Of a DNA stretch of 48,909 bases, positions 15,998 through 23,784 are shown piece by piece. Source of the stretch: an uncultured Clostridia bacterium (GTDB lineage: Bacteria > Bacillota > Clostridia > TANB77 > CAG-508); contig CALXAV010000001.1 of assembly GCA_944386385.1 (NCBI GenBank), positions 1-48,909 of the forward strand. The letters run 5' to 3'. The notes under the pieces were generated by a model. It was not told the origin of the DNA and did not search any database. It saw nothing but the letters and a program-made list of their open reading frames with translations. The translations under genes were made by a program, and so were the position numbers. Within the stretch, counting starts at the first letter, position 1, and each line of letters opens with the position of its first letter.

Positions 15998-16518
15998 TAA
16001 AATTTATTATTAGCAAAAAAATAGCTTTGAAAATCTTTTATTCCTATATATTCATCTGCACTCCATGTTCCTGACTTTTTAAATCCGTTTCTTTCATAAA
16101 ACTTATGGGCTTTTTTATTATCCCCTAAAGTATATAAATAAATATTATTTATACCTTTACTTTTTGCATATTCTTTTGTTTTATTTAATAATATTGTTCC
16201 TATTTTTAGTCCTTGAAATTCTTTACTTATAGCAATTTGTTTTATTTGAATATTATTTTTTTCTATCGTTATCCATAGATTGTCGCCTTCATCTGGTTCA
16301 TACACTAATGTATTAATTGACGCATAACCTACAACTTTATTATTTAATAAAGCAACAAAAATGAAATCTGCATTTGTAATATAATCTTCGTCCATTAAAT
16401 ATCCGTTATTAGGAAATACATTTTCGTTATGTATTCTTTCTAGTTCCTCTTTATATTTATTAAATTGTTCTTTTTCTATTTTTCTAATTTCTATTTTTTC
16501 TAGCTTATTTTCACTCAT
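15997..16518 (-). CDS. GNAT family N-acetyltransferase
   Basis: 173 aa with AGGAGA site. Acetyl-CoA motif: IAISKEFQGLKIGTILLNKT (Q-G-L-K-I-G), then YLYTLGDNKKAHKFYERNGF, which is the typical C-terminal strand-helix. Substrate unknown. Its ribosome binding site lies within the last codons of the upstream HAD gene, so the two are translationally linked. Confidence 0.87.
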   Translation of the reverse strand: MSENKLEKIEIRKIEKEQFNKYKEELERIHNENVFPNNGYLMDEDYITNADFIFVALLNNKVVGYASINTLVYEPDEGDNLWITIEKNNIQIKQIAISKEFQGLKIGTILLNKTKEYAKSKGINNIYLYTLGDNKKAHKFYERNGFKKSGTWSADEYIGIKDFQSYFFANNKF

Positions 16519-16519
16519 T

Positions 16520-17101
16520 TTATTTTCTCCTAGCTTGTATTTTCATATATATATCATACCAACTAAATACTCTTGTCATGTTATCTAATTTTAAATCTCT
16601 ATTATATCTGCAATCATAACAAAAAATATGTGTATGTTTTACAAATGTTGGTATAGTTTCTGGGCTGTCCTCTATCATTATATCTATTTTTAAACTATCA
16701 ATTTCCTTTGTTTTATCTGGTGAAAAATATAGTTCATCATATATTATCTTATTTTTCTCTAACCAGTCTTTGACAATTTTTCTTGACCTTTCTCCTTCTT
16801 TAGTATTTTCTATCGTAAAATGTCTAGAAGTTATAATATATATGTTATTTCCTTCATCTTTTAATTTTTTTGTTATTTCACTTGCATATTTTCTAGCAGG
16901 TTCTTGTTGGCAATAATCCCAAAAATATTTTTCTCTATAATCATCTAATGTACTTTGATCCCAATTTACTTTTTCATATTCATATTCAAAAGGTCTTTTA
17001 AGTCCTTCTAAATTATTCTCAAATACATATTTCGTTATTGTATCTATTAAGCAATCATCATCATTTGTTAATACTCCATCTATATCTATACCTATGTTCA
17101 T
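16520..17101 (-). CDS. NT5C-like HAD phosphatase
   Basis: 193 aa from the ATG after GGAGG. MNIGIDIDGVLTNDDDCLID carries the nucleophile Asp pair. YIITSRHFTIENTKEGERSR and IDIMIEDSPETI are the other HAD motifs. It aligns by eye along its whole length with the first domain of 13038-14255, including the phrase EPARKYASEITKKL (there EPARKFANEVTKKL). The shared 48-bp upstream sequence supports a recent duplication of the gene with its promoter. Confidence 0.82.
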   Translation of the reverse strand: MNIGIDIDGVLTNDDDCLIDTITKYVFENNLEGLKRPFEYEYEKVNWDQSTLDDYREKYFWDYCQQEPARKYASEITKKLKDEGNNIYIITSRHFTIENTKEGERSRKIVKDWLEKNKIIYDELYFSPDKTKEIDSLKIDIMIEDSPETIPTFVKHTHIFCYDCRYNRDLKLDNMTRVFSWYDIYMKIQARRK

Positions 17102-17131
17102 ATTTTCCTCCAATATTTCTTATTCTTTCGA

Positions 17132-17179
17132 CATAATATCATAAATATTTTAAAAAATAAAGAAATCATTTGTTTTATA
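17132..17179. repeat. 48-bp direct repeat, copy 2 (upstream of HAD gene)
   Basis: Same 48 bp as 14288-14335, at the same distance from the HAD start codon. Confidence 0.85.
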
Positions 17180-17181
17180 CT

Positions 17182-17223
17182 AAAAAAGGAAAAGAAAAGC
17201 TGTTTTAAAGCTCCTCTTTTCCT
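17182..17223 (-). terminator. intrinsic terminator of the 290-aa orphan
   Basis: AGGAAAAG...CTTTTCCT with an inner AGCT pairing and a T-run on the minus strand. Confidence 0.75.
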
Positions 17224-17259
17224 AAAAAGTGTTTTACAAGCATACATGCTTAAAAAAAT

Positions 17260-18132
17260 TTAAATAACAAGAGATATTCTTCCTGTTCTAATCCTATCTT
17301 TTAAAATAGAATTAACATTTCTTTTATTGATTGTTACCTGCGTTTTTTTGCCATTAAAATCGATATATTTACAGCAAACATTTTGTAAATAGGTAAATCT
17401 TTTTACTGCCTCAATAACATAGATTAGATTATCAGGTTCAGTAGGAGATTTTTTATCATCTCCAATTAGATTGCAGTATCCATATCCCTCTTTATTTACA
17501 TGAATTAAAATTTCTTCTAATCCTAATTTTGCTTCGCAGATGATTTTTTCATCACCCTCGGTAAATTTTACCGAGTTTAATTCACTAGTTTTTATTAAAC
17601 CATCTGCAATTGCTTTAACCATTTTTCTCTTAATTTGTTTTTCGGTGTCTGTCCGTTCAATAGTTGCTTTTGTTGCATAATTGATTATTTTTAATGTTTT
17701 AATATCTTCAGAACAAACATCAAAAAAATCAAGTAAAATTGGTTCATAGCCATATGCGTTACATGGCTCTACAAGTAAAAGAGGGATTCCATCTTCTACT
17801 TTGACAATACTTAAGCACTTACCAGTTTTCTTGTGCCAAATGACTAATTCACCAGATGCTATATATACTTTCTCGAAATTGCATTCATTATCAGAAATAT
17901 AACACTTTTCTGGTTCAATCCTAACACAAGCACCTCGTATACCAAATTTTATACAATGCCTTCTTATTTGCTTCTTGTATTCGGTACAGATTGATGCTTT
18001 TTCAGGATTATCTGCAATTGCAACAACAATCGAATTAAATCCACTCGATAAGTGTGCTAATATGATGCCTGTTTCGTTTTCCCGAAAATATGCACCATCT
18101 TTGTTAACCCCCATTTTAAAATTTTCAAACAT
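17260..18132 (-). CDS. orphan protein of unknown function (290 aa)
   Basis: Not recognised. GGAGG precedes the ATG. It starts MFENFKMGVNKDGAYFRENE. The composition is soluble, with many beta-strand-like segments and nine or ten Cys without a clear metal pattern. The C-terminus ends RIRTGRISLVI. It stands alone between a near-consensus promoter and its own terminator, with codon use less AT-biased than neighbours, like the other stand-alone orphans in the window. Confidence 0.72.
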   Translation of the reverse strand: MFENFKMGVNKDGAYFRENETGIILAHLSSGFNSIVVAIADNPEKASICTEYKKQIRRHCIKFGIRGACVRIEPEKCYISDNECNFEKVYIASGELVIWHKKTGKCLSIVKVEDGIPLLLVEPCNAYGYEPILLDFFDVCSEDIKTLKIINYATKATIERTDTEKQIKRKMVKAIADGLIKTSELNSVKFTEGDEKIICEAKLGLEEILIHVNKEGYGYCNLIGDDKKSPTEPDNLIYVIEAVKRFTYLQNVCCKYIDFNGKKTQVTINKRNVNSILKDRIRTGRISLVI

Positions 18133-18181
18133 AATATGTCCTCCTTGTTATTTATATACTTTGCACTACTGCATCTTATAT

Positions 18182-18210
18182 ATTATACCATGTATTTACT
18201 ATTTCTTCAA
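18182..18210 (-). promoter_or_regulatory. promoter of the 290-aa orphan
   Basis: TTGAAG, 17 bp, TATAAT on the minus strand. Confidence 0.7.
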
Positions 18211-18258
18211 ATTATGTAAATTTTACTATTAGAGTTTAGTTTTTCTTCACTATTAAAT

Positions 18259-18495
18259 TTATATAGTCATCATTTTCTCATGCTTTATCATCATATCAAA
18301 TTTTTCTATAATATCAGAATAGTTTTCTAATGCTTTAGTCATATCACCATTTTTATGACTTTTTTGAAAAATATTATCTATTACATTGCTTTTTATGTAT
18401 CTAATTTCATCTATACTATAATCTCTATCTTCAATCTTTGAAGATTCTCCTATTAAATCTCTTTCTTCAACTGTAAATTTATCAAATATTTTCAT
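18259..18495 (-). CDS. small acidic/charged protein of unknown function
   Basis: 78 aa, AAAGGAG site. Starts MKIFDKFTVEERDLIGESSK; helical and charged (IIEKFDMMIKHEKMMTI end). No known motif. First of three tiny minus-strand orphans in front of the HEPN gene region, likely accessory genes of the element. Confidence 0.55.
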   Translation of the reverse strand: MKIFDKFTVEERDLIGESSKIEDRDYSIDEIRYIKSNVIDNIFQKSHKNGDMTKALENYSDIIEKFDMMIKHEKMMTI

Positions 18496-18531
18496 TTTCT
18501 GCTCCTTTTATTGTTATATTTTTTTGTTTAT

Positions 18532-18789
18532 TTATAATTCAAATATATTTGCTTTTAAAATCATTTTTGAAATCTTACTTTTATTATCTAACGGTATTTC
18601 CCATGTACTACCAGCGATAGACCTTTTTATCTTATGTTCTTTTGCAGGTTCTCCTAATATTTTTACTAACTGTTTTTGTAATGGTACTTTATTTGTATAA
18701 ATTGATAATTTATTTTCACTATATAAAATGTTTATTGTGGTTTCTGTTTCTGCTTTTATTGGTTCTTTATAAATTTTTTCTTTTTTCAT
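18532..18789 (-). CDS. small protein of unknown function
   Basis: 85 aa. Starts MKKEKIYKEPIKAETETTIN. Beta-strand-like segments (TINILYSENKLSIYTNK) and a Trp motif (AGSTWEIPLDNKSKISKMIL). The ribosome binding site is weak (AAAGCAG). No family recognised, and the pattern is reminiscent of small element-borne proteins. Confidence 0.5.
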   Translation of the reverse strand: MKKEKIYKEPIKAETETTINILYSENKLSIYTNKVPLQKQLVKILGEPAKEHKIKRSIAGSTWEIPLDNKSKISKMILKANIFEL

Positions 18790-18848
18790 ATTAACTGCTT
18801 TCTATCAATTTATCTAAAATACCATTATTTTTATTTTTTAAAATCATT

Positions 18849-19142
18849 TTAACAATCCCCTTTTTCTTTTATGGCAACCATAAATTCATTATCTTGCACG
18901 GTACGATTTGCATTTTGATAGACAAATTTTGCTCCTGTAAAATAAACTTCATAACCTTTATTTAATAATTTTTCTCTTGCTATTCTTAAAAAGTCATCTA
19001 CTTGTTTATCAGATAAATCTTCTCTTACTTTCAAGTCAAAATATTTGCATACAATACATTTTTTATCTATTTTTAATTTTTCTTCTAAATAATTATCAAC
19101 ATATTCCTCTGTAATTTGTTTTTCTTGTTCTTGATTTGACAC
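18849..19142 (-). CDS. small protein of unknown function
   Basis: About 97 aa if it starts at the GTG that follows AAGGTG (another GTG three codons upstream overlaps that site). It has a Cys pair CIVCKYFDLKVRE in the middle, then a DDFLRIAREKLLNKGYEVYF segment that looks like an alpha/beta domain. Function unknown. Confidence 0.5.
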   Translation of the reverse strand: MSNQEQEKQITEEYVDNYLEEKLKIDKKCIVCKYFDLKVREDLSDKQVDDFLRIAREKLLNKGYEVYFTGAKFVYQNANRTVQDNEFMVAIKEKGDC

Positions 19143-19200
19143 TTCTATCACCTTCTACTATATAATTATTTATAACCTTCCATATCATATCATAAATGGC

Positions 19201-19230
19201 AAAAAAATAAAAGTACCCATAAGGATACTT
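19201..19230 (-). terminator. intrinsic terminator of the HEPN gene
   Basis: AAGTAtCC...GGgTACTT hairpin followed by a T-rich run on the minus strand. Confidence 0.7.
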
Positions 19231-19239
19231 CATCTATTA

Positions 19240-19641
19240 TTATATTTTTTTAACCTCTATATATTTTTCTGTTAGTTTTATCAATTCTTCTGCCGTTTCT
19301 ATTTGGGCAAATGTATCTTCTGGTCTAACTATAAACTCATCATCATAATCACTATCTTCTCTTATTCTACTTGCGTCTGATATTCTTCGTCCCATATTTT
19401 TAGGAAATATTTCTGTATGTATATAATTTTTATTAAAATATGCTATTACATCTTTATGTCTTTTAAAATCTATTGGTTCTAATGCCAAAACTGCTTTCAT
19501 ACTATGAAATATTGAATTGTATAATATACTATTAGCTGATTTAAACAGATTTGATTTATATAATACTTTTCCTGCTTCTAATTCTTCTTTTGCTTGTTCT
19601 AATCTATGTTCAAATAATTCTTTTAAAATTACATCATTCAT
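19240..19641 (-). CDS. lone HEPN-domain protein
   Basis: 133 aa, AAAGGAG site. The four-helix HEPN pattern is clear: EHRLEQAKEELEAGKVLYKS, then SANSILYNSIFHSMKAVLAL. HEPN proteins are often RNases or toxin partners. The usual active R-x4-6-H is not obvious here (candidate RHKD only), so catalysis is uncertain. Most HEPN genes pair with an MNT nucleotidyltransferase antitoxin, and none is adjacent. Possibly an orphan toxin-like or regulatory protein. Confidence 0.75.
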   Translation of the reverse strand: MNDVILKELFEHRLEQAKEELEAGKVLYKSNLFKSANSILYNSIFHSMKAVLALEPIDFKRHKDVIAYFNKNYIHTEIFPKNMGRRISDASRIREDSDYDDEFIVRPEDTFAQIETAEELIKLTEKYIEVKKI

Positions 19642-19828
19642 TTTATATTGCTCCTTTGTTAATTTTTTTAATTACAGATTTATTGTAATTATAACATTTT
19701 TTATATAAATCTACTATAAATTCCATTTATTTTATTATATTTCCTCATTCTATTGACTTTAGCAAATTATTTTGATAAATTTGTCGTAAATACAAAAGAT
19801 ATATTTTGTCGAAGGGAGGTATGTAAAA

Positions 19829-20104
19829 ATGAACAAAAGTGAATTAGTAAGTGCAATGGCTTCAAAAACATCAGATTCAAAATCTTCTACTGAAAAAACA
19901 TTAAATGCTTTAATAGAAATCATTTCTGATGAATTAAAAAATGGTGGAAAAGTGCAATTAGTAGGATTTGGAACTTTTGAAACAAGAAATAGAGCAGCAA
20001 GAAAGGGAAGAAATCCTCAAACTGGTGCTGAAATGAAAATTCCAGCTTCTACTTCTCCAGTATTTAAAGCTGGTAAAGCATTAAAAGATATTGTTAATAA
20101 ATAA
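19829..20104 (+). CDS. hup: HU family DNA-binding protein
   Basis: 91 aa, standard HU length, with GGGAGG before ATG. MNKSELVSAMASKTSDSKSS starts the dimerisation helices. VQLVGFGTFETRNRAARKGR followed by NPQTGAEMKIPAS is the hallmark flexible arm with the Pro that kinks DNA, and it ends VFKAGKALKDIVN. It bends and compacts DNA and often assists recombination. An element-borne copy could help the serine recombinases or replication. Confidence 0.95.
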   Translation: MNKSELVSAMASKTSDSKSSTEKTLNALIEIISDELKNGGKVQLVGFGTFETRNRAARKGRNPQTGAEMKIPASTSPVFKAGKALKDIVNK

Positions 20105-20111
20105 ATGTTAA

Positions 20112-20137
20112 AATACCGAGTAAAATCGGTATTTTTT
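20112..20137 (+). terminator. intrinsic terminator of the HU gene
   Basis: AATACCGA/TCGGTATT stem with T-run, 8 bp after the stop. Confidence 0.85.
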
Positions 20138-20140
20138 ATC

Positions 20141-20404
20141 TTAACAATCTATTTTTTCTAATTTATTTTCTTGTAGCTTTTTTAGGCATTTCGTACAAAT
20201 GGCTTTGCCATTAAATCCTTTTAAATTTTCTTCACTTCCACAAAATTGACAAGTTATCGTTGCTTTTTCTAAAACAATCCTTCCTTTATCAACATAGATT
20301 TCTATTGGAGATTTTTCTTTTATATTAAAAGTTTCTCTAATTTCTTTTGGTATTACTACTCTTCCTAGTTCATCTACTCTTCTAATGATTCCTGTACTTT
20401 TCAT
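20141..20404 (-). CDS. AbrB/SpoVT-type transition-state regulator with zinc ribbon
   Basis: 87 aa, GAAGGA site. The N-terminal swapped-hairpin barrel reads MKSTGIIRRVDELGRVVIPK, then EIRETFNIKEKSPIEIYVD, the typical AbrB DNA-binding fold. The C-terminus holds two CxxC pairs (CQFCGSEENLKGF and ICTKCLKKL), as in many clostridial AbrB proteins. AbrB proteins repress post-exponential and sporulation genes. Convergent with HU. Confidence 0.92.
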   Translation of the reverse strand: MKSTGIIRRVDELGRVVIPKEIRETFNIKEKSPIEIYVDKGRIVLEKATITCQFCGSEENLKGFNGKAICTKCLKKLQENKLEKIDC

Positions 20405-20510
20405 TGTAATTTTCCTTCTTTCTTATTTTATTTAATCTTTGTTCTATGTCAATAAGTTTTTTAACTCTTATTATCTCCTCATGATTTATAGTATGTATCT
20501 TACCATACAT
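20382..20510 (-). CDS. possible 42-aa leader peptide overlapping abrB
   Basis: Starts MYGKIHTINHEEIIRVKKLI and continues DIEQRLNKIRKKENYN. It overlaps the start of the AbrB gene by 23 bp in another frame. AAGGAGG lies 17 bp upstream, further than usual. It reads like real protein and sits in the AbrB leader, so it could couple or control AbrB translation. It could also be a chance frame. Confidence 0.35.
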   Translation of the reverse strand: MYGKIHTINHEEIIRVKKLIDIEQRLNKIRKKENYNEKYRNH

Positions 20511-20589
20511 ACAATTTGTTTTTAGTTCCTCCTTTCCTAAAACGCACTACTTATTTTATTTAAAATAATTATAGTTAATACTTTTACAT

Positions 20590-20618
20590 ATATTACCACC
20601 ATACGAATATTATCACAA
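20590..20618 (-). promoter_or_regulatory. promoter of the AbrB-type gene
   Basis: TTGTGA, 17 bp ending in TGG, TAATAT on the minus strand, about 80 bp before the possible leader peptide. Confidence 0.5.
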
Positions 20619-20644
20619 TCGACAAAAAATGACAATCATTTTTA

Positions 20645-20684
20645 GTAAAAAGATGAAAAGGAACTATTTTTATATAGTCCCCCT
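20645..20684 (-). terminator. terminator at the end of the long operon
   Basis: Minus-strand hairpin GGGACTAT...ATAGTTCC with a T-rich tail, immediately after the last gene (20699). Confidence 0.6.
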
Positions 20685-20698
20685 TCTTTTTTTAATAT

Positions 20699-21170
20699 TC
20701 ATATTTCATTAAATAAATACCTTGTTAATTCGTTTACATTTTTTGATGGATATAAAGATAATGCTCTTAACATCTTTTCTTTTATTTCTTTACTTACTTT
20801 ATATCCTACAATTACATCTTGTCCGTCCTTTTGTTTTTATTTGCTGAAAATCGCTAATACATGCTAGTATCACTTTATTTAAACTTCCTATCTTGGTTAT
20901 AAAGTAGAATAAATCATTATTTTCATCAAATAATTTTTTAACATATTCTCTTATTTCTTGTATTTCATATATTTCTCTTTGGTCATTGTCATATCCATCA
21001 AAAATAATCATTGCCTTACCATATGATTTTGTTAAATCATCTCTTAATGATTTTAAAATTTGATTTAATGCAAATATATCTTTTTTTAATACTTCTTTTT
21101 TTGTAACTGAATGTATTATAAAATCAAAAAAATTCATATCACTATATAAGTTATCCGTATTTTCGTTCAA
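20699..21170 (-). pseudogene. orphan gene with a +1 frameshift near its 3' end
   Basis: Starts at TTG after GGAGG (NENTDNLYSDMNFFDFIIHS). The frame stays open to 20799, but its last ten codons look random. If one base is removed in the T4/T5 runs at 20829-20838 (A-runs in the message), the frame continues as KDGQDVIVGYKVSKEIKEKM, then LRALSLYPSKNVNELTRYLF, and stops at 20699, giving a coherent protein of about 156 aa. It is a natural indel, a sequencing slip in a homopolymer or, less likely, programmed shifting. The family is not recognised. Last gene of the minus-strand operon. Confidence 0.6.
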
Positions 21171-21226
21171 TCTTATTCCTCCATTCTATAACTAAATTTA
21201 AGAGATGTAAATTAATACATCCCTTT

Positions 21227-21628
21227 TTATGCTACTTTCTTTTGATATATATTTTCTTTTTTTGAATTGTTCTTTTTTGTTAATTTATCTTTATATCTTT
21301 GATATCCTATACGAAGAATTTTTTCACTTCTTTCTATCTCTATATCAGTTACAAGTCTTCCAATTGAAGCATACTGATAATATTTTTTTAATTTTCCTTT
21401 TACGATTTCTAGTCTTGGTCCATCATACTTTCTTATAACATTATATTTACAATTATCATCATTATATCTTTTATGATCACTTATTCTAACATTTGGAATC
21501 AGTCCATTATCAATTTTAAGATATATACTTTTACTTGTTTTAGATTTATGAGCTTTTACTATAAATCCTCTTTTATTTAATAAACTTATTAATCTTTTTG
21601 CAAATTTCTTTTCTTTATTTTTTATCAT
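21227..21628 (-). CDS. basic protein of unknown function (133 aa)
   Basis: Starts MIKNKEKKFAKRLISLLNKR. Rich in Lys and Arg (pI high), with a core of strands (IYLKIDNGLIPNVRISDHKR). It probably binds nucleic acid. No family recognised. Member of the long operon. Confidence 0.6.
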   Translation of the reverse strand: MIKNKEKKFAKRLISLLNKRGFIVKAHKSKTSKSIYLKIDNGLIPNVRISDHKRYNDDNCKYNVIRKYDGPRLEIVKGKLKKYYQYASIGRLVTDIEIERSEKILRIGYQRYKDKLTKKNNSKKENIYQKKVA

Positions 21629-21651
21629 AATTTCATTTCTCCATTTTTATT

Positions 21652-22443
21652 TTATATATGACAATCTACAATTGTTAATTTCCAGTCAGGGTTTGCTGTT
21701 TTTATAAATCTTTCTACATAGTTTTCGGAAAAATTCCTTTCTTCTTCTGGTGTAGCATAAGATAAGCCCCACCAGCCCATTTTGCCTGGTTCGTACCACT
21801 CTCCATCAGGTGTTAAAACTGCATATGTACTAAATTCAGTCATATAGCGAATATATGATTCTTCTGTTGGATATAATTTTTCTAAATATTCCTTACTATA
21901 AAAAGATGTTTTTATATATTTTTCATAGGGTTCAATGTGTTTTTTACTTTCCTCTATCATTAAATCCCATCTTATGTCTTTTACTAAAGCTGAATTTACT
22001 TTAATTGGATTTTTAGCATTTTCTGAATTATTTATTATAAGCATATCTTTCCATCTACCACCTATTTCAAACCAATCCCACTTTGAATCTGGATTATATG
22101 TACTATATATTCCTCCATCTTCAGAAATTTCATCTGGTTCATAATATTTAATTTCTTCTTTATAAATCCTATCATTTTTCCATTTTGCGATTATTGGTAT
22201 TCTTTTTATAAATCTTAAATGTTCGATATTTTGAGAGTGTTTTCTTCTATATGCCGTTTTATCTTTCCTATATTCTTTATAAATTTTTTGTAGACGCTTA
22301 ATTAGTTCTTTTCCTCTTTTTATGACATCTTCTTTTGTTAAAGCTATATATTTTTCTACTTCTAATCCTTCATAAAAAGGTTCTAATAAATCGTCTACTG
22401 TTGTATCTTCATCTGTAAATACTGCTACTGAAAAATGGCTCAT
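21652..22443 (-). CDS. phage-type protein with KWDW...GGRW motif
   Basis: About 263 aa from the ATG after AAAGGAGG (MSHFSVAVFTDEDTTVDDLL). Residue ~125 onward carries YNPDSKWDWFEIGGRWKDML, a strongly conserved motif of a protein family spread among phages and plasmids whose members also begin MSHF(T/S)V. Its function is unknown. The many Trp residues and the C-terminal GWWGLSYATPEE segment are typical. A terminator hairpin lies directly before its binding site. Confidence 0.65.
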   Translation of the reverse strand: MSHFSVAVFTDEDTTVDDLLEPFYEGLEVEKYIALTKEDVIKRGKELIKRLQKIYKEYRKDKTAYRRKHSQNIEHLRFIKRIPIIAKWKNDRIYKEEIKYYEPDEISEDGGIYSTYNPDSKWDWFEIGGRWKDMLIINNSENAKNPIKVNSALVKDIRWDLMIEESKKHIEPYEKYIKTSFYSKEYLEKLYPTEESYIRYMTEFSTYAVLTPDGEWYEPGKMGWWGLSYATPEEERNFSENYVERFIKTANPDWKLTIVDCHI

Positions 22444-22460
22444 ATTTTTATTCCTCCTTT

Positions 22461-22505
22461 GAAAAAGGACAAGCATTAACTTTATAGCCTGTCCTTTTTA
22501 TTTTT
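22461..22505 (-). terminator. intrinsic terminator abutting a ribosome binding site
   Basis: AAAAAGGACA...TGTCCTTTTT hairpin between the 52-aa gene and the 263-aa gene. Confidence 0.65.
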
Positions 22506-22514
22506 ATTAAATTT

Positions 22515-22673
22515 TTAAGCAACTTTTTTTCTAGATTTTTGCTTTACTTTTATATCTTTTACATTTTCATGATTAAAATTTAATTTTTTAACTTCTTTTA
22601 ATGTTTTTCTTAATGCTTTTAAATCTTCATCACTATATATTATTTTTTTATTATTATTCATATTATCACTCAT
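22515..22673 (-). CDS. 52-aa basic peptide
   Basis: Starts MSDNMNNNKKIIYSDEDLKA and ends KVKQKSRKKVA. Mostly helix (LRKTLKEVKKL) with a basic tail. No clear ribosome binding site of standard strength, but it lies in the correct strand and spacing within the operon. Unknown function. Confidence 0.45.
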   Translation of the reverse strand: MSDNMNNNKKIIYSDEDLKALRKTLKEVKKLNFNHENVKDIKVKQKSRKKVA

Positions 22674-22689
22674 CTTTCTTTTATGTTAC

Positions 22690-23763
22690 CTATGCACTTT
22701 TTTCCATGTAATCTTGATATGAATTTGAAATGTCATTATCTTTTATAACCATTTTTATATCTTTCTTTGAATCATCAATTTTATTTAATAAATTATTATA
22801 TATTGGAACTGGATCAGTATAAATAGTATGTTTATCTAAAAATACATCTATTTTTTTAATGTTAAATTCTTTTAAAATATAAATAGCTTGTTTTTTAGAT
22901 ATTACATTTGGCACAGCAATTGTAATCTTATTAAACATTTTAAATAATCTATAAGCCAACAAAAATTCACTTGCAAAAACAATTTCCTTTTCTTTAAATA
23001 AATTTCTATTTAGTAGTTCCACTTTTCTTTCTTCTTCAGGCATTAAAATTTGTATCCAATTTTCTGCATTTGCCCCTTGAAACTCTTTACTACTACTAAA
23101 CCATATATCTGTTGTTTCTAGCTTGTATTTTTTGTCTAAATGGATTCTTAAGCCTTTTACTCTGTTGTGTAATATAACTGGTATAAAAAAGCCTTTATGA
23201 CTCTTAAAAGTCCATTTCATTTGTTTATTCATATAGAAACCAGGAATTCCAAATAAATTGATTCCATGTTCTATTAATTTGCTACAAATCGCAATTTTTG
23301 TATATTCTTTTTGTGGTATACTTTTAAATCCATATTTTATTATGTCATCTCTCGAAAATCCCAAATTCAAAAGGATATTATAATGATATTTTGTTAAACC
23401 AAGAAGTTTTAAAAACATTTCATATACGAAACTAATATCTTCTTGACTTCTTTTTATTGCTTTTCTTATATTTACAAGCGAAGTTGTCATATCTGCTTTT
23501 TTAGACATTAATTTTATATATGCTTCTTTAGTGGTTATAAGATTACATTTTGCATATAAACCTATTGCTGAACCATGTACTCCACATCTCCTACAATAAT
23601 AACTATCCCTTACGACATTTAATTTTAAATTTCCAACATTTGATTCTGTGCAAAAGGGACATCTTACATAAATATCGTCCCCTTTTGCATATTTTTCTTT
23701 TAGACCTAGTTTATTTTTAACATTAATAATGCTAATTCTGTTGTATATATCTATATCTTCCAT
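22690..23763 (-). CDS. CHC2 zinc-finger DNA primase-like protein
   Basis: 357 aa, AAAGGGA site. Residues 30-65 hold the CHC2 zinc finger: YVRCPFCTESNVGNLKLNVV followed by YYCRRCGVHGSAIGL, as at the N-terminus of DnaG-type primases. The rest is divergent. A toprim-like segment is plausible (KEKEIVFASEFLLAYRLFKM, later IKKIDVFLDKH), but I see no helicase domain. It would prime element replication. It lies next to the ArdC-like gene, as in phage and plasmid replication clusters. Confidence 0.8.
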   Translation of the reverse strand: MEDIDIYNRISIINVKNKLGLKEKYAKGDDIYVRCPFCTESNVGNLKLNVVRDSYYCRRCGVHGSAIGLYAKCNLITTKEAYIKLMSKKADMTTSLVNIRKAIKRSQEDISFVYEMFLKLLGLTKYHYNILLNLGFSRDDIIKYGFKSIPQKEYTKIAICSKLIEHGINLFGIPGFYMNKQMKWTFKSHKGFFIPVILHNRVKGLRIHLDKKYKLETTDIWFSSSKEFQGANAENWIQILMPEEERKVELLNRNLFKEKEIVFASEFLLAYRLFKMFNKITIAVPNVISKKQAIYILKEFNIKKIDVFLDKHTIYTDPVPIYNNLLNKIDDSKKDIKMVIKDNDISNSYQDYMEKSA

Positions 23764-23784
23764 ATAAAAATCCCTTTCAAAACT

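Noticed and set aside
14288-17179. Reading the 48-bp repeats as integron attC-like sites
   Set aside because: They occur only upstream of two paralogous genes, contain a promoter-like -10 and have no attC secondary structure. Promoter duplication is simpler.
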